A stretch of DNA of 64,000 nt from Cohaesibacter haloalkalitolerans (GCF_003574655.1 NZ_QNUM01000001.1:806001-870000), one strand, 5' to 3'; shown: positions 17,101-25,238, counted from the first letter of the stretch. Numbers and translations: made by a program. The notes: a model not told the origin generated them from the sequence alone.

Positions 17101-18848
17101 GTCGGAGCATAGCGTTCCAGAAGCCGGTCGTAGGCGCCATAAAGCGCCTGCCGGGCGAGGCGTTCCTTCCGCGTTGCCTCAAGGCTTTGGGATCGGGTGT
17201 CCCTGAGGGACAGCCCTTCTGCGGCATCATCCCGGACGCGGGAAGAGGACGGCAGCAGAAAGGCCTGCTCATGCAGGCGTGTGTTGCGTTTTTTCTGGAA
17301 GATCCGCCAGCGCTTGTCCAGAGTGATGAATTCCATGTCGAGATTGCCCACCGTCTCGCTTGACCCGAGAAACAGATAGCCGTTCTTTCGCAAGGAGAAA
17401 TGGAACAACGAGAGGACCTTGCGCTGCGCCTGATCGTTGAAATAGATCAGCAGATTGCGACAGGAGATGATGTCGATCTTGGTGAAGGGCGGGTCCTTGA
17501 GCAGGTTCTGCGTTGAAAAGACGACGTGTCTTCTAAGACTCTTTCTGACCTTGTAGCGACCGTCGGAGACCTCGAAATAGGTGGCAAGGATCTTTTCCGG
17601 AATCTGGCTGACGCTTTCGGCGCTGTAGCTGCCAGCGGCTGCGAACTCAAGTGAGCGGAAGTGGATGTCCGTTGCGAATATCTTCAGATTGGGAGCGACG
17701 CCCATTTCCTTTGCCAGCTCACAAATGAGGATTGCGATCGAATAGGCTTCCTCGCCTGTTGCGCACCCCGGCACCCAGAGCCTGAGTTGCCGGTCCGGGG
17801 CCATCAGCCCGACGAGGTCGGGCAGCACCTTGGTCTTGAGAATTTCGAAGGCACCCTTGTCGCGGAAGAATTCGGTCACTCCGATCAGCAGATCGCAATA
17901 GAGCGTGTCCATCTCTTCCTTGTCGGAACCCAGAGTGTCGCAATAGTCATCAAGGCTTGAGAGGCGTTTGAGCAGGGCTCGTCGCTGGATCCGGCGGTGG
18001 ATGGTGGCCTGTTTGTATTGGCTGAAATCGGTGCCATATGCCTTTTGCAGGATGGTCAGGATACGGGCTTCGGGGTCGCTTTCCTCAACGATATCCCTCT
18101 CCTGCAGCGGCATGCCGGTGCCGGCAAGGATTGCCTCTAGAATGTCGGGCATATCGGCGACCTTTGCAGAGAAGGCAGAGGCGATCGTTTCAATGACCTT
18201 GCGCGGCATGGAATCGAACTTGGCGGTGGCCGGGTCCTGTGCAATGACGACGCCGCCATGGTGGATGATCTGCTGGCTGCCGCGGGTGCCGTCCGAACCG
18301 GTGCCGGACAGAACGATCCCGATGGCCTGTTCTCCCTCCTCATGGGCCAGAGAAGAGAAGAAGGCATCAATCGGCAGGCTCAGCATGTCGTTGTCCGGAT
18401 AGGCGGTCGCCTTCAGTCGTCCATCCTTTATCGAAAGCTCCGTGCGGGGCGGGTTGAGATAGATGACATTGGGCTCGATGGTCATCTCGTCTTCAGCATG
18501 GACGATGCGCATTTTCGTGTGGCGCGCGATCAGCTGGTCCATCATCGACTGGAAGTTGGGAGAAAGATGTTGGATGATGACAAAGGCCAGACCGGGGGGG
18601 ATCGGCATCGCTTCGAACAATTGTTCGATGGGCTCCAGACTGCCGGCAGATGCGCCAATGGCAACAATGCGGACAGAGGTCTCTGCGGTCTTTTGTGTTG
18701 CAGCTACCGTTGATCTGTCAGGCTTTTGCCCCTTTGGTCGCGACGCCTTGGCGGAAGGCTTGCCTGTGCGCTTTGCCACCCGCCGGGACCTGGCCGGTTT
18801 TGCTGCTCCCGATGGAGAGGAGACTGAGCGTTCAGCATCCTTACTCAT
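14190..18848 (-). CDS. CheB-CheR-PAS-GAF-histidine kinase fusion
   Basis: Encodes 1552 residues. A basic tail (1-55) precedes a CheB methylesterase (about 58-245; Ser in AIGASAGSLEP, His in QHLSPN, Asp in GTGSDGTRG) and a CheR methyltransferase (about 258-530; SAM loop VPGCATGEEAYS). After a PAS-like domain comes a heptad coiled coil of EELQSTNEELHSVNEEL type (about 705-785), two PAS domains, a cysteine-rich GAF domain, another PAS, an H-box with HIISHDLAGPLRAI and an ATPase domain with NAIKYHDKDQG, DDGPGI and GNGMGLALVKKAI. No receiver domain is present. ATG 18848 follows GGGGGAGGATTGACC. Such fusions are sensors, not classical chemotaxis adaptation enzymes; substrate and signal are unknown. 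Confidence 0.9.
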   Translation of the reverse strand: MSKDAERSVSSPSGAAKPARSRRVAKRTGKPSAKASRPKGQKPDRSTVAATQKTAETSVRIVAIGASAGSLEPIEQLFEAMPIPPGLAFVIIQHLSPNFQSMMDQLIARHTKMRIVHAEDEMTIEPNVIYLNPPRTELSIKDGRLKATAYPDNDMLSLPIDAFFSSLAHEEGEQAIGIVLSGTGSDGTRGSQQIIHHGGVVIAQDPATAKFDSMPRKVIETIASAFSAKVADMPDILEAILAGTGMPLQERDIVEESDPEARILTILQKAYGTDFSQYKQATIHRRIQRRALLKRLSSLDDYCDTLGSDKEEMDTLYCDLLIGVTEFFRDKGAFEILKTKVLPDLVGLMAPDRQLRLWVPGCATGEEAYSIAILICELAKEMGVAPNLKIFATDIHFRSLEFAAAGSYSAESVSQIPEKILATYFEVSDGRYKVRKSLRRHVVFSTQNLLKDPPFTKIDIISCRNLLIYFNDQAQRKVLSLFHFSLRKNGYLFLGSSETVGNLDMEFITLDKRWRIFQKKRNTRLHEQAFLLPSSSRVRDDAAEGLSLRDTRSQSLEATRKERLARQALYGAYDRLLERYAPTGFLISENGELVHVFGHAEKFLHVRKGLFSNRLSDMVVKDLRLVINAGIERALSIGHEVEFERAVRIEDLSGDKIRLTVRISKIVDIEIRSTFLLIILEEREEKFPDQEILSYISPAPEADTVYAQRIRELENELKSTEESLQTTIEELETSNEELQATNEELTASNEELQSTNEELHSVNEELYTVSAEHQRKIVELTELTDDMENLLLSTEIGTIFLDKTAKIRRFTPASTKAFNLVPHDIGRPISHVTCRFNGEGFYDDIVDTIKSGRQRSLEVECDGVAHLITVLPYRTEQEQVSGAVITIFEIDALKRAKEQANKEREFYKAVVDLQSDLVCRFKPDYAITFANTAFMSFFNIEPGTITRTFFHDLFIGSQREGLLHAIRDLQKEGKTEWSCELPGSTNRWLLCQFSLVRDEADHTIEIQTVIHNVTESVEREKMMVDFNHIAADSSLDLDDKIRLILKRVCEVSHLPAALKLSFANQRFIVKQMIGLDDTDIALRQAFGTPCDECGNLLGEGGVMSCSGNMMDCVKDNAQILRAYGFVSIIGSPIISNNATIGAIMFASKYPVSRFHLETYQPIVDRISDWIGYELFRRDQQEKLELLNNLFMEEEERFRKLYMETPVIMHSLDKDGTIVEANQKWLTSLGYEREEVIGHHWEEFMTEASTRYAYEVVIPEATRTKQADNILFQMRKKNGDVIDVEMSTVIVADNKGIEQTRTVLADVSGRIRAEKELEAHNQELKIINDNLNQFTHIISHDLAGPLRAIQHTATWIEEDLEVSAKDEIQEHIDRLKFQISHLGSLISDLSDYSKAGSNLQEAEELDLATSLRNMFAIIDKNRDIQMEVDLLVDTIHTFRAPLMLVFRNLVENAIKYHDKDQGTVRITQEDLGKTWRFAVIDDGPGIDPRHHSKILLPFRKLERKDKIPGNGMGLALVKKAIESLGGTFTIISDPARQPGTTFCFTWPKKSAVS

Positions 18849-19149
18849 GGTCAATCCTCCCCCAAGGAATGAAAGCGGTTGGAACCGTTCTGTTGTGCCC
18901 GGACAATAAATGAAGCTGCGTCGAAATTGTTCTGGACGAGTTCTAATTGTTTGGTTTTATATATTGTTATCCGAAACTTAGGGTAGAGATTAACATTTTA
19001 TTCATTCTGGGGAAACGGTCTTTGCGTTGGGCGAAGCTGCCATGTTGACAAGATGCCGTAGCGCGGCGTCAGGTGTTCTTTTGACTGTGGTTCGTTCTTG
19101 ACGAAGGCGTGTTTTGCCCTCCATCCTGCTTTGGGGATGAGGGGGAGAC
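18849..19149. promoter_or_regulatory. Divergent intergenic region
   Basis: This 301-bp stretch lies between the CheB-CheR kinase (minus) and the H-box protein at 19150 (plus). It has an AT-rich core near 18950-19005 and ends with GGGGGAGAC before ATG 19150. I see no gene and no clear operator. Confidence 0.4.
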
Positions 19150-19890
19150 ATGAGCGAAAACAATGAGGGCGATCTGGCGCCCGATGCCGAGAGCAAAGGG
19201 GTGGCGTGCCCCGAGGCTGGAGATCTGGGGGCAGGGGGACTGCGCCGCAAATCGGCCTATGAGATCAGCCGCAGGGTGGCGCATGATGTCAAGGCACCGA
19301 TCCGGCAAATCGCGCAGCTGTTGGATATTCTGGCAACGGAGCAGGCCGATCGGCTTGATGACGACGCCATCACCATGCTGGATCTGGTCCGCAGTCGCGC
19401 CCGGCATCTGGGGGATGTCACGGATGCGGTGCGGGCCTATTCCGATGCCATCTGCAAGCCGATGTCCATGCAATCCGTTGATCTTGGAGCTCTTCTGCGG
19501 CGGCAGATAGAATCACTCCAATGTGGAAGCGGCCGGTTCGAAAGCGCCGAGCCGGTGGCTGTCATGGCTGACGAGCCGCTTCTGGCGCAGTTTTTCAAGA
19601 GGTTTTTTTCTCTCAAGCCATTTGCCTTTACAGACAACAGGCAGGTCGACCTCATCATTTCGATCATCTGCGGTCAGAGTGATTGCCGGAAGCTGGTAAT
19701 TGAAATTTCGCCTTGCCAGTTTGAACTTACGACAAAACTGGATCTGTTCGAGCTTGAACAGTTCAACGGCGATACGCTCTATGGTCTTCTTGCCAGCCAT
19801 GAATGTTTCGAGATCGCCCGGCGATTCGCATGGCAGGTTCATCTTGAACCCGGCACCGGGGGCAGTGCCCGCCTTACTATTTGTTTGTGA
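19150..19890 (+). CDS. H-box protein without ATPase motifs, ChpT-like phosphotransferase candidate
   Basis: Encodes 246 soluble residues. An H-box is clear: EISRRVAHDVKAPIRQIAQL (H45), followed by a second helix DDDAITMLDLVRSRARHLGD, i.e. a two-helix dimerisation domain. The C-terminal approximately 130 residues align in position with a kinase ATPase domain but show no N box, no DxGxG and no GLGL loop. A dimerisation domain plus a degenerate ATPase fold in about 250 residues is the architecture of the Caulobacter phosphotransferase ChpT, so a relay role is plausible. This is inference; direct similarity to ChpT is not evident by eye. GGGGGAGAC precedes the start. The next gene, 59 bp downstream, is a receiver protein. 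Confidence 0.7.
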   Translation: MSENNEGDLAPDAESKGVACPEAGDLGAGGLRRKSAYEISRRVAHDVKAPIRQIAQLLDILATEQADRLDDDAITMLDLVRSRARHLGDVTDAVRAYSDAICKPMSMQSVDLGALLRRQIESLQCGSGRFESAEPVAVMADEPLLAQFFKRFFSLKPFAFTDNRQVDLIISIICGQSDCRKLVIEISPCQFELTTKLDLFELEQFNGDTLYGLLASHECFEIARRFAWQVHLEPGTGGSARLTICL

Positions 19891-19949
19891 TTTACGCATT
19901 TTTAACTATCCTTTTCTGACGCAGAATAACTGATCGTGGGGGCTTTCAG

Positions 19950-21128
19950 ATGTGCGCTGCCTGGATGAACCATTCTGATGGAATGGCAAATGAGCTCAAG
20001 CGGGTGACACAGGTCGCCGCGCCGGACATTCATCTTTCCTGCCTGCTTCTTGATGATGACCCGATCGACCGCCGCTATGTGCAATGGTTGTTGGGGCGGC
20101 TCAGTGGCTTTCAGCTTGATGTCGAGATCGCTTCCACCCTCAAGGAGGCCGCCGCCCTTTGCGCCCAAAAGCAGTATGACCTCTATCTTCTGGATTTCTG
20201 GATGGGGGAGGAAACCTCCCTCTCACTGGTCTCGTCCTTGAGAGCGGACGGGCCGGACGGCAGGACCATCGTTGTCATGTCGTCGCTTGACGACAGCACG
20301 TTTCAGGACATCAGCATGAAAGCGGGGGCTGATCTGTTCCTGGCCAAGCAGGACCTCTCCTCCGGAACGCTTGAGCGGATGCTGCCGACCATCGCCCAGA
20401 TTGCTTCCAAGACCCGGCTGGAGCATCGCCAGAAACAGCTGGATGCGGACATGATCAGCCGGTGGCTCCGGCATATCAGCGGGCGGCTGGACAGCTCGCA
20501 CGGCTTTGCCGTGCTTGCCCTGTCGGCCCTCAGGGGGCAAAGGGGCGGGGAGGCCGAAAGCCTGATCGCCGATGCGCTTGAGCAGATTTCAGCCCTCAGG
20601 AACGAGATCAATTTCATCGGGGTCGGCCTGTCTGTGCTAAAGAAGGAAAGCGAGATTGATCTGAGACCGTTTGATGTCAGCGCCCTGTTGACGGATGTGG
20701 TCGATGAATGTCGCTTCGAAGCGGAGCAATTCGGCAAGAGGCTCAGCTTTTGCGAACATGTGGCCGACTCGATCATCCTGAGCGATGAGGGATTGCTGAG
20801 GGAACTGGTCTTCGTGCTGTTGCGCGGTGCGCTGCGCTACTCGGACGTCAATTCCGATATTGCCGTCAGCTATGAGCTGGGGGTGGAGTTTCTCGAGATC
20901 TTCATTTCCGAATTCGGATCAGACGAGGAAGCCGATTTCGAGACCAAGGCTCTGGACGCGCCCGGCGCCATCAATCTGGCTGACCTGTTCGGGGCTGAAC
21001 GCGCTGGCAATCTGCTGGTGGCCGAGCATCTGCTTCAACATCTGGGGGGCAGCTGGAAGGTCGGCCATTGCGGCTCGAATCTCGAGATTACCTGCAGCAT
21101 TCCGCTCAATTACGACCTGATGCACTAG
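19950..21128 (+). CDS. Receiver protein with degenerate kinase-like C-terminus
   Basis: Encodes 392 residues. Residues 29-150 form a receiver: LSCLLLDDDPIDRRYVQWLL, phosphoacceptor D82 in LYLLDFWMGEET, conserved Lys in LFLAKQDLS. Residues 160-250 look like a kinase dimerisation domain with a weak H-box (ISRWLRHISGRLDSS, H175), and the last 130 residues have the length of an ATPase domain but lack recognisable N, G1 and G2 boxes. It likely acts as a relay element, not an autokinase. The receiver shares DFWxGxET with the hybrid at 12464. ATGs at 19950, 19965 and 19983 are all possible starts. A very strong hairpin follows. Confidence 0.75.
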   Translation: MCAAWMNHSDGMANELKRVTQVAAPDIHLSCLLLDDDPIDRRYVQWLLGRLSGFQLDVEIASTLKEAAALCAQKQYDLYLLDFWMGEETSLSLVSSLRADGPDGRTIVVMSSLDDSTFQDISMKAGADLFLAKQDLSSGTLERMLPTIAQIASKTRLEHRQKQLDADMISRWLRHISGRLDSSHGFAVLALSALRGQRGGEAESLIADALEQISALRNEINFIGVGLSVLKKESEIDLRPFDVSALLTDVVDECRFEAEQFGKRLSFCEHVADSIILSDEGLLRELVFVLLRGALRYSDVNSDIAVSYELGVEFLEIFISEFGSDEEADFETKALDAPGAINLADLFGAERAGNLLVAEHLLQHLGGSWKVGHCGSNLEITCSIPLNYDLMH

Positions 21129-21146
21129 GCGGACGATCGGATGGAA

Positions 21147-21180
21147 GAAGGCCTCCGGATGTTGCCATCCGGAGGCCTTC
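21147..21180 (+). terminator. Long perfect hairpin terminator
   Basis: GAAGGCCTCCGGATG (21147-21161) pairs perfectly with its complement at 21166-21180 over a TTGC loop. It lies between convergent genes (receiver protein and hydrogenase). The T-tract is weak, but the 15-bp stem is strong and could serve both strands. Confidence 0.75.
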
Positions 21181-21201
21181 TGTTCTGTCTGCTGCCCCTT
21201 G

Positions 21202-23061
21202 CTAGTAGAGTACTGAGCTCATCGACAGGCTGTCCCAGATCTCCTTGACCGTGTGCTTGAGTTCGCGGCGGCGGTCCTCATAATGGGTGTGCAGCAGATG
21301 ATGGGCCTTCTCCGAGTTGGGCGCTTCGAGGAAATCCCGATAGAGGGCCTGAACCTGCTCGTTCTTGTGAGACTGGCGCACGTTGGTCTTGCGGTCCACA
21401 TTGTAGATTGTCTCGCGCCGTGCCATGGCAAGAGGCAGATAAGCCTTCTTGGAGCGTAGCGAGCCGCCGCCATCGACGCAGCCACCGGGGCAGGCCATGA
21501 CCTCGATGAAGTCGTAGTCGGCTTCTCCCGACCGGATCATCTCGACCAGCTTGCGCGTGTCGCCAAGGCCATGGACCATGGCCACTTTCACTTCGCCGAT
21601 CGGGTCGCCCAGATCGACTGTTGCTTCACGGATGCCTTCGAAACCGCGCAACTGGGTCAGCTCGATCCTGTCAAGCTCCTTGCCGTTGACCACTGCATAG
21701 ATGGTGCGCACGGCGGCCTCCATGACGCCGCCCGTGGTGCCGAAAATGGCAGCTGCGCCGGAATATTCGCTCATGTAGGGATTGTCAAAGCTCGATGGCT
21801 TGATGGTCTTGAGATCGATCCCCTCCCGCCGGAGCAGGCGGGCGAACTCCCGCGTGGTGAGCACCACATCCGTATCCCGCTCGCCGAGCGTTGCCAGCTG
21901 GGGCCGGGCGGCCTCGTCCTTCTTGGCGATGCACGGCATGATCGAGATGACGCGAATGCGGTCTGCCGCGATATCCTGTTTCTCCGGCAGATAGGTCTTG
22001 GCAATCGTCGAAAGCACCTGCTGGGGTGACTTGGTCGAGGACAACAGCGGCAGGATATCGGGATAGTGGGTTTCGGCAAAGTTGATCCAGGCCGGGCAGC
22101 AGGAGGTGAAGGTCGGTTTGCGGCCTTCCTTGAGGCGCCCGAGCAGCTCGGTGCCCTCCTCCATGATCACCACATCGGCAGCGAAATTGGTGTCGAGCAC
22201 GATGTCGACGCCGATCTTGCGGCAGGCGGCGATCACATGGCCCTCGACATTGGTGCCGGCGGGCATGCCGAATTCCTCGCCAAAGGCAACGCGCACGGCG
22301 GGAGCAAACTGCACCACGGTGATGATGTCCGGATCGCAGATATAATCAAGCGCCCGGTCGGTTTCATCCCGTTCTCCCAGCGCTCCTGTCGGGCAGACCA
22401 GAACACACTGTCCGCAGGAAACACAGATGTTGCTCAGTGGGTCATGGCCATCGCGCAGGGCGACAACGCGGTTGTTGCCGGTGCCTTCGATGACGAGGGC
22501 ATCGATGCCCTGATGATCGCGGCAGATGGCAACGCAACGCTGGCAGCGGATGCAGCGGCGCATGTCGCGGACCATGGCGGTCGAGGCCTCATCCACCGGT
22601 CGGCTTTCTGCCAGAGCCCGGTCAAAGAAACGGTTCTCCTTGAGGCCGACATATTGGGCGACATCCTGCAGTTCGCAGTCGCCGTGGCGAATGCACGTGG
22701 CGCAGTCCTGCAGATGGTCGGCCATCAGCAGCTCGACCTGCAGCCGCTGCATGTTGCGGGCCTTCTTGCTGCGGGTCTCGACCGTCATGCCCTCCCGCAC
22801 CGGTGTGTTGCAGGAGGTGACGATCTGGGCTCCGTCGTGGCCCGAATGGGTGATTTCGACCAGACAGACACGGCAGGTGCCCGGGGTGTGGTCGATGTCG
22901 TCCAGCTCGCACAGGGTCGGGATGTAGATGTCGTAACGACGGGCACAGGACAGGATGGTCTCGTTCGGGAAGGCCATGCAGGTCTTGTTGTTGATCTGGA
23001 GCTTGATGGTTGCCTCGGCAGGGTCGCGTCCGGCGTGGCTGATCGGCTCAATGGTGCACAT
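21202..23061 (-). CDS. [FeFe]-hydrogenase catalytic subunit
   Basis: Encodes 619 residues. Order: plant-type [2Fe-2S] (C51, C63, C66, C84), His-Cys [4Fe-4S] (H116, C120, C123, C129), two [4Fe-4S] clusters (C170/173/176/180 and C213/216/219/223), then the H-cluster domain. All three H-cluster signatures are intact: TFTSCCPAW (C321, C322), SIMPCIAKKDE (C377) and EVMACPGGCVDGGG (C524, C528). The proton-path residues equivalent to clostridial CpI E279, E282, C299 and S319 appear as E302, E305, C321 and S341, aligned from memory. A small-subunit-like tail follows. It is cytoplasmic, with no signal. The adjacent GltD-like partner, 3 bp upstream, matches what is called the glutamate-synthase-linked group (A2). 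No hydE/F/G maturases are in the window. Confidence 0.95.
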   Translation of the reverse strand: MCTIEPISHAGRDPAEATIKLQINNKTCMAFPNETILSCARRYDIYIPTLCELDDIDHTPGTCRVCLVEITHSGHDGAQIVTSCNTPVREGMTVETRSKKARNMQRLQVELLMADHLQDCATCIRHGDCELQDVAQYVGLKENRFFDRALAESRPVDEASTAMVRDMRRCIRCQRCVAICRDHQGIDALVIEGTGNNRVVALRDGHDPLSNICVSCGQCVLVCPTGALGERDETDRALDYICDPDIITVVQFAPAVRVAFGEEFGMPAGTNVEGHVIAACRKIGVDIVLDTNFAADVVIMEEGTELLGRLKEGRKPTFTSCCPAWINFAETHYPDILPLLSSTKSPQQVLSTIAKTYLPEKQDIAADRIRVISIMPCIAKKDEAARPQLATLGERDTDVVLTTREFARLLRREGIDLKTIKPSSFDNPYMSEYSGAAAIFGTTGGVMEAAVRTIYAVVNGKELDRIELTQLRGFEGIREATVDLGDPIGEVKVAMVHGLGDTRKLVEMIRSGEADYDFIEVMACPGGCVDGGGSLRSKKAYLPLAMARRETIYNVDRKTNVRQSHKNEQVQALYRDFLEAPNSEKAHHLLHTHYEDRRRELKHTVKEIWDSLSMSSVLY

Positions 23062-23064
23062 GGC

Positions 23065-25062
23065 TCAGGCCGCTCCTTCGGGGATGGAATGCTTGGTGAT
23101 CACGGAATAGAGGCGATAGCAGCGCATGCAGCGTTGGGCCTCCTTATAGGCATCTGCCAGACTGATGGTCTGTTCCACCTCTCCGAACATCGTCTTGCGC
23201 AATTCCGGGTCAAGCGCCGGATTGTGCACCCGGTAGCCGTTGCGCACCGGGGTTTCGACCGCATCGCTGGCGAGAAAGGCGTTTTCGTTGATCAGCTCGC
23301 GCATGCGGGAGCGCTTGAAGAAGCGCGGTGTGCCGAACTGGATCCAGTCGTCGATGCTGCGCGCCGCCTTGAGCCCTGCCGACATGGCATAGATGAGGGT
23401 CGAGGGGCCGGTGACGCAGTCACCACCGGCAAAGACGCCGGGGCGGGAGGTTGTGAGGGACTTGTCCGCTTCCACGCATTTCCACTTGTTGAAGTCAATG
23501 CCTTCCTCGGCGATGGTTTCCTGATTTTCCACCTGCTGGCCGATGGCAGCTATGACTGTCGAGCAGGGCATGATGTGTTCAGTGCCGTGGATCGGGCGGA
23601 CGCTGCGGCGGCCGCTTTCGTCCGGCTCGGTTTCTTCCATCTCGACAAGCTCGACCCCGGTGATCCTGCCATTCTCGGAGATGATCCGGATCGGGGTGCA
23701 GAGGGTGTGGAAGTCGATGTCTTCCTTCTCGGCCTCTTCCACCTCTTCGGTGTCGGCGGGCATGGCCTCGCGGGTGCGGCGATAGATGAGATGGGCCTTG
23801 GTCGCCCCGAGGCGCACGGCAGAGCGGACACAGTCCATGGCGACGTTGCCGCCGCCGACAACCACGACGTCGCCCTTCAGCTGGAAGGTGTCGATGCCGT
23901 CGACATGGTCGTGGACCTTGAGCAGGAAGTCGATGCCGGTGAAATAACCCTCGCGGACCTTCTCCTCATCACGGACGCCGAGCATGGTGCCTTCCTGGCA
24001 GCCGAGCCCGAGGAAGATGGCCTTGTAGCCGCGCTGGAACAGATCGTCGATGGTAAAGTCGGTGCCGAGCTGCTGGCCAAACAGGAAGCGGCCGCCGAGG
24101 TCGACGATGATGTCGGTTTCCATCGCCAGAGTATCCTTTGGCAGGCGATAGTTCGGGATGCCGATCTGGGCCATGCCGCCCGCCTTGTCCTGCTTCTCGA
24201 AGACATCGACGTGATAGCCGTGCAGCAACAGGTGATAAGCGCAGGAGATACCTGCCGGTCCGGCACCGATGACCGCGACCTTCATGCCATCGGCGAGGGG
24301 CTTCTGGATCATTTCGCGGGTGAACTTGAGGGCATGAGGCCCCTTCTGCTGGTCGGCAACAAAGCGCTTGAGGGTCTTGATGCCCACCGCTTCATCAACG
24401 AACTTGCGGCGGCAGGCCTGTTCGCAATAGCGCACGCAAACCCGACCACAGGTCGCCGCCATGGGATATTTCTGCAGCAGAACGCCGAGCGAATTCTCTG
24501 GCTTGCCGTCGCGGATATAGTCGATGTAGCGCGGCACATTGACCTTCGACGGACAGGCCTCGATGCAGGGGGCAGTCATGTAGGCCATGCCGTGCTGGGC
24601 GCGGATGGGCAAATGGTTGGCCACCTCCTTCTCGATCTGCTCACGGAAATTGCGAATGACTTCCAGCAGGGCGACACAGCAGGTCTGCCCCAGACCGCAA
24701 AGGGAAGTCTCCTTCATCTGCTCGCCCAGCATCTCGATGTCGTCAAAGTCGAGTGGCGTGTCGAGACCCCGGCGCATCTTGTCAAGCGCATCGCGGATCA
24801 ACACTGTGCCCATGCGGCAGGGGGTGCAGGCCCCACAGGACTGCTCAGCGGCCTTGCTCATGTAGTGAAACAGGCCGTCAACCAGACTGACGGTTTCATC
24901 GAAGACGAAGAACCCCCTGTCGGCAAAGAAGGCCCGCACGGCGTTGCCTTCATCGAATTCGTCGAAATTTCTGAGTGCGGACAGAGGGGTGTCTTTGCCA
25001 GGCAGATTGCGCCTCGCATCATGAACAACCCCGTCCCAAACGCCATACACCACGTGTGCCAC
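23065..25062 (-). CDS. NuoF-tail/GltD-like NAD(P)H oxidoreductase, hydrogenase partner
   Basis: Encodes 665 residues from a GTG start. Residues 55-135 match the C-terminal iron-sulfur domain of NuoF/HydB (SCGACTPCRMG with C76, C79, C82 and the fourth Cys C122); the FMN- and NADH-binding parts of NuoF are absent, and residues 1-55 are unassigned. Residues 155-640 form a GltD-type module: N-terminal cysteines C166, C170, C205, C209, C213 and C217, FAD loop VAVIGAGPAGISCAYH, second nucleotide loop VVVVGGGNVAMDCVRSA, and C-terminal GVFAGGDCVTGPSTLIYAMS. It should pass electrons between NAD(P)H and the hydrogenase; direction and cofactor specificity are open. It is cotranscribed with the hydrogenase gene. 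The start is preceded by GGGGGTCACT. Confidence 0.9.
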   Translation of the reverse strand: MAHVVYGVWDGVVHDARRNLPGKDTPLSALRNFDEFDEGNAVRAFFADRGFFVFDETVSLVDGLFHYMSKAAEQSCGACTPCRMGTVLIRDALDKMRRGLDTPLDFDDIEMLGEQMKETSLCGLGQTCCVALLEVIRNFREQIEKEVANHLPIRAQHGMAYMTAPCIEACPSKVNVPRYIDYIRDGKPENSLGVLLQKYPMAATCGRVCVRYCEQACRRKFVDEAVGIKTLKRFVADQQKGPHALKFTREMIQKPLADGMKVAVIGAGPAGISCAYHLLLHGYHVDVFEKQDKAGGMAQIGIPNYRLPKDTLAMETDIIVDLGGRFLFGQQLGTDFTIDDLFQRGYKAIFLGLGCQEGTMLGVRDEEKVREGYFTGIDFLLKVHDHVDGIDTFQLKGDVVVVGGGNVAMDCVRSAVRLGATKAHLIYRRTREAMPADTEEVEEAEKEDIDFHTLCTPIRIISENGRITGVELVEMEETEPDESGRRSVRPIHGTEHIMPCSTVIAAIGQQVENQETIAEEGIDFNKWKCVEADKSLTTSRPGVFAGGDCVTGPSTLIYAMSAGLKAARSIDDWIQFGTPRFFKRSRMRELINENAFLASDAVETPVRNGYRVHNPALDPELRKTMFGEVEQTISLADAYKEAQRCMRCYRLYSVITKHSIPEGAA

Positions 25063-25238
25063 AGTGACCCCCGTCGCTTGAATAAACCAACGTTAACTGC
25101 AAGGCGCCGTTTCAGGTCGCGGGTCGATTGTCTTCAGATTGTCCCGATACTGACTTGGAGCCTTCCTCTAAGATCCACCCATTTGGACAATGCCTGTTGT
25201 TGTTTTGCTTCATGTTCAGGCAGGAGCGGAGAAAAATC

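Noticed and set aside
15996-17363. 455-codon plus-strand frame opposite the CheB-CheR kinase
   Set aside because: Antisense shadow caused by high GC; the kinase frame has conserved domains throughout.
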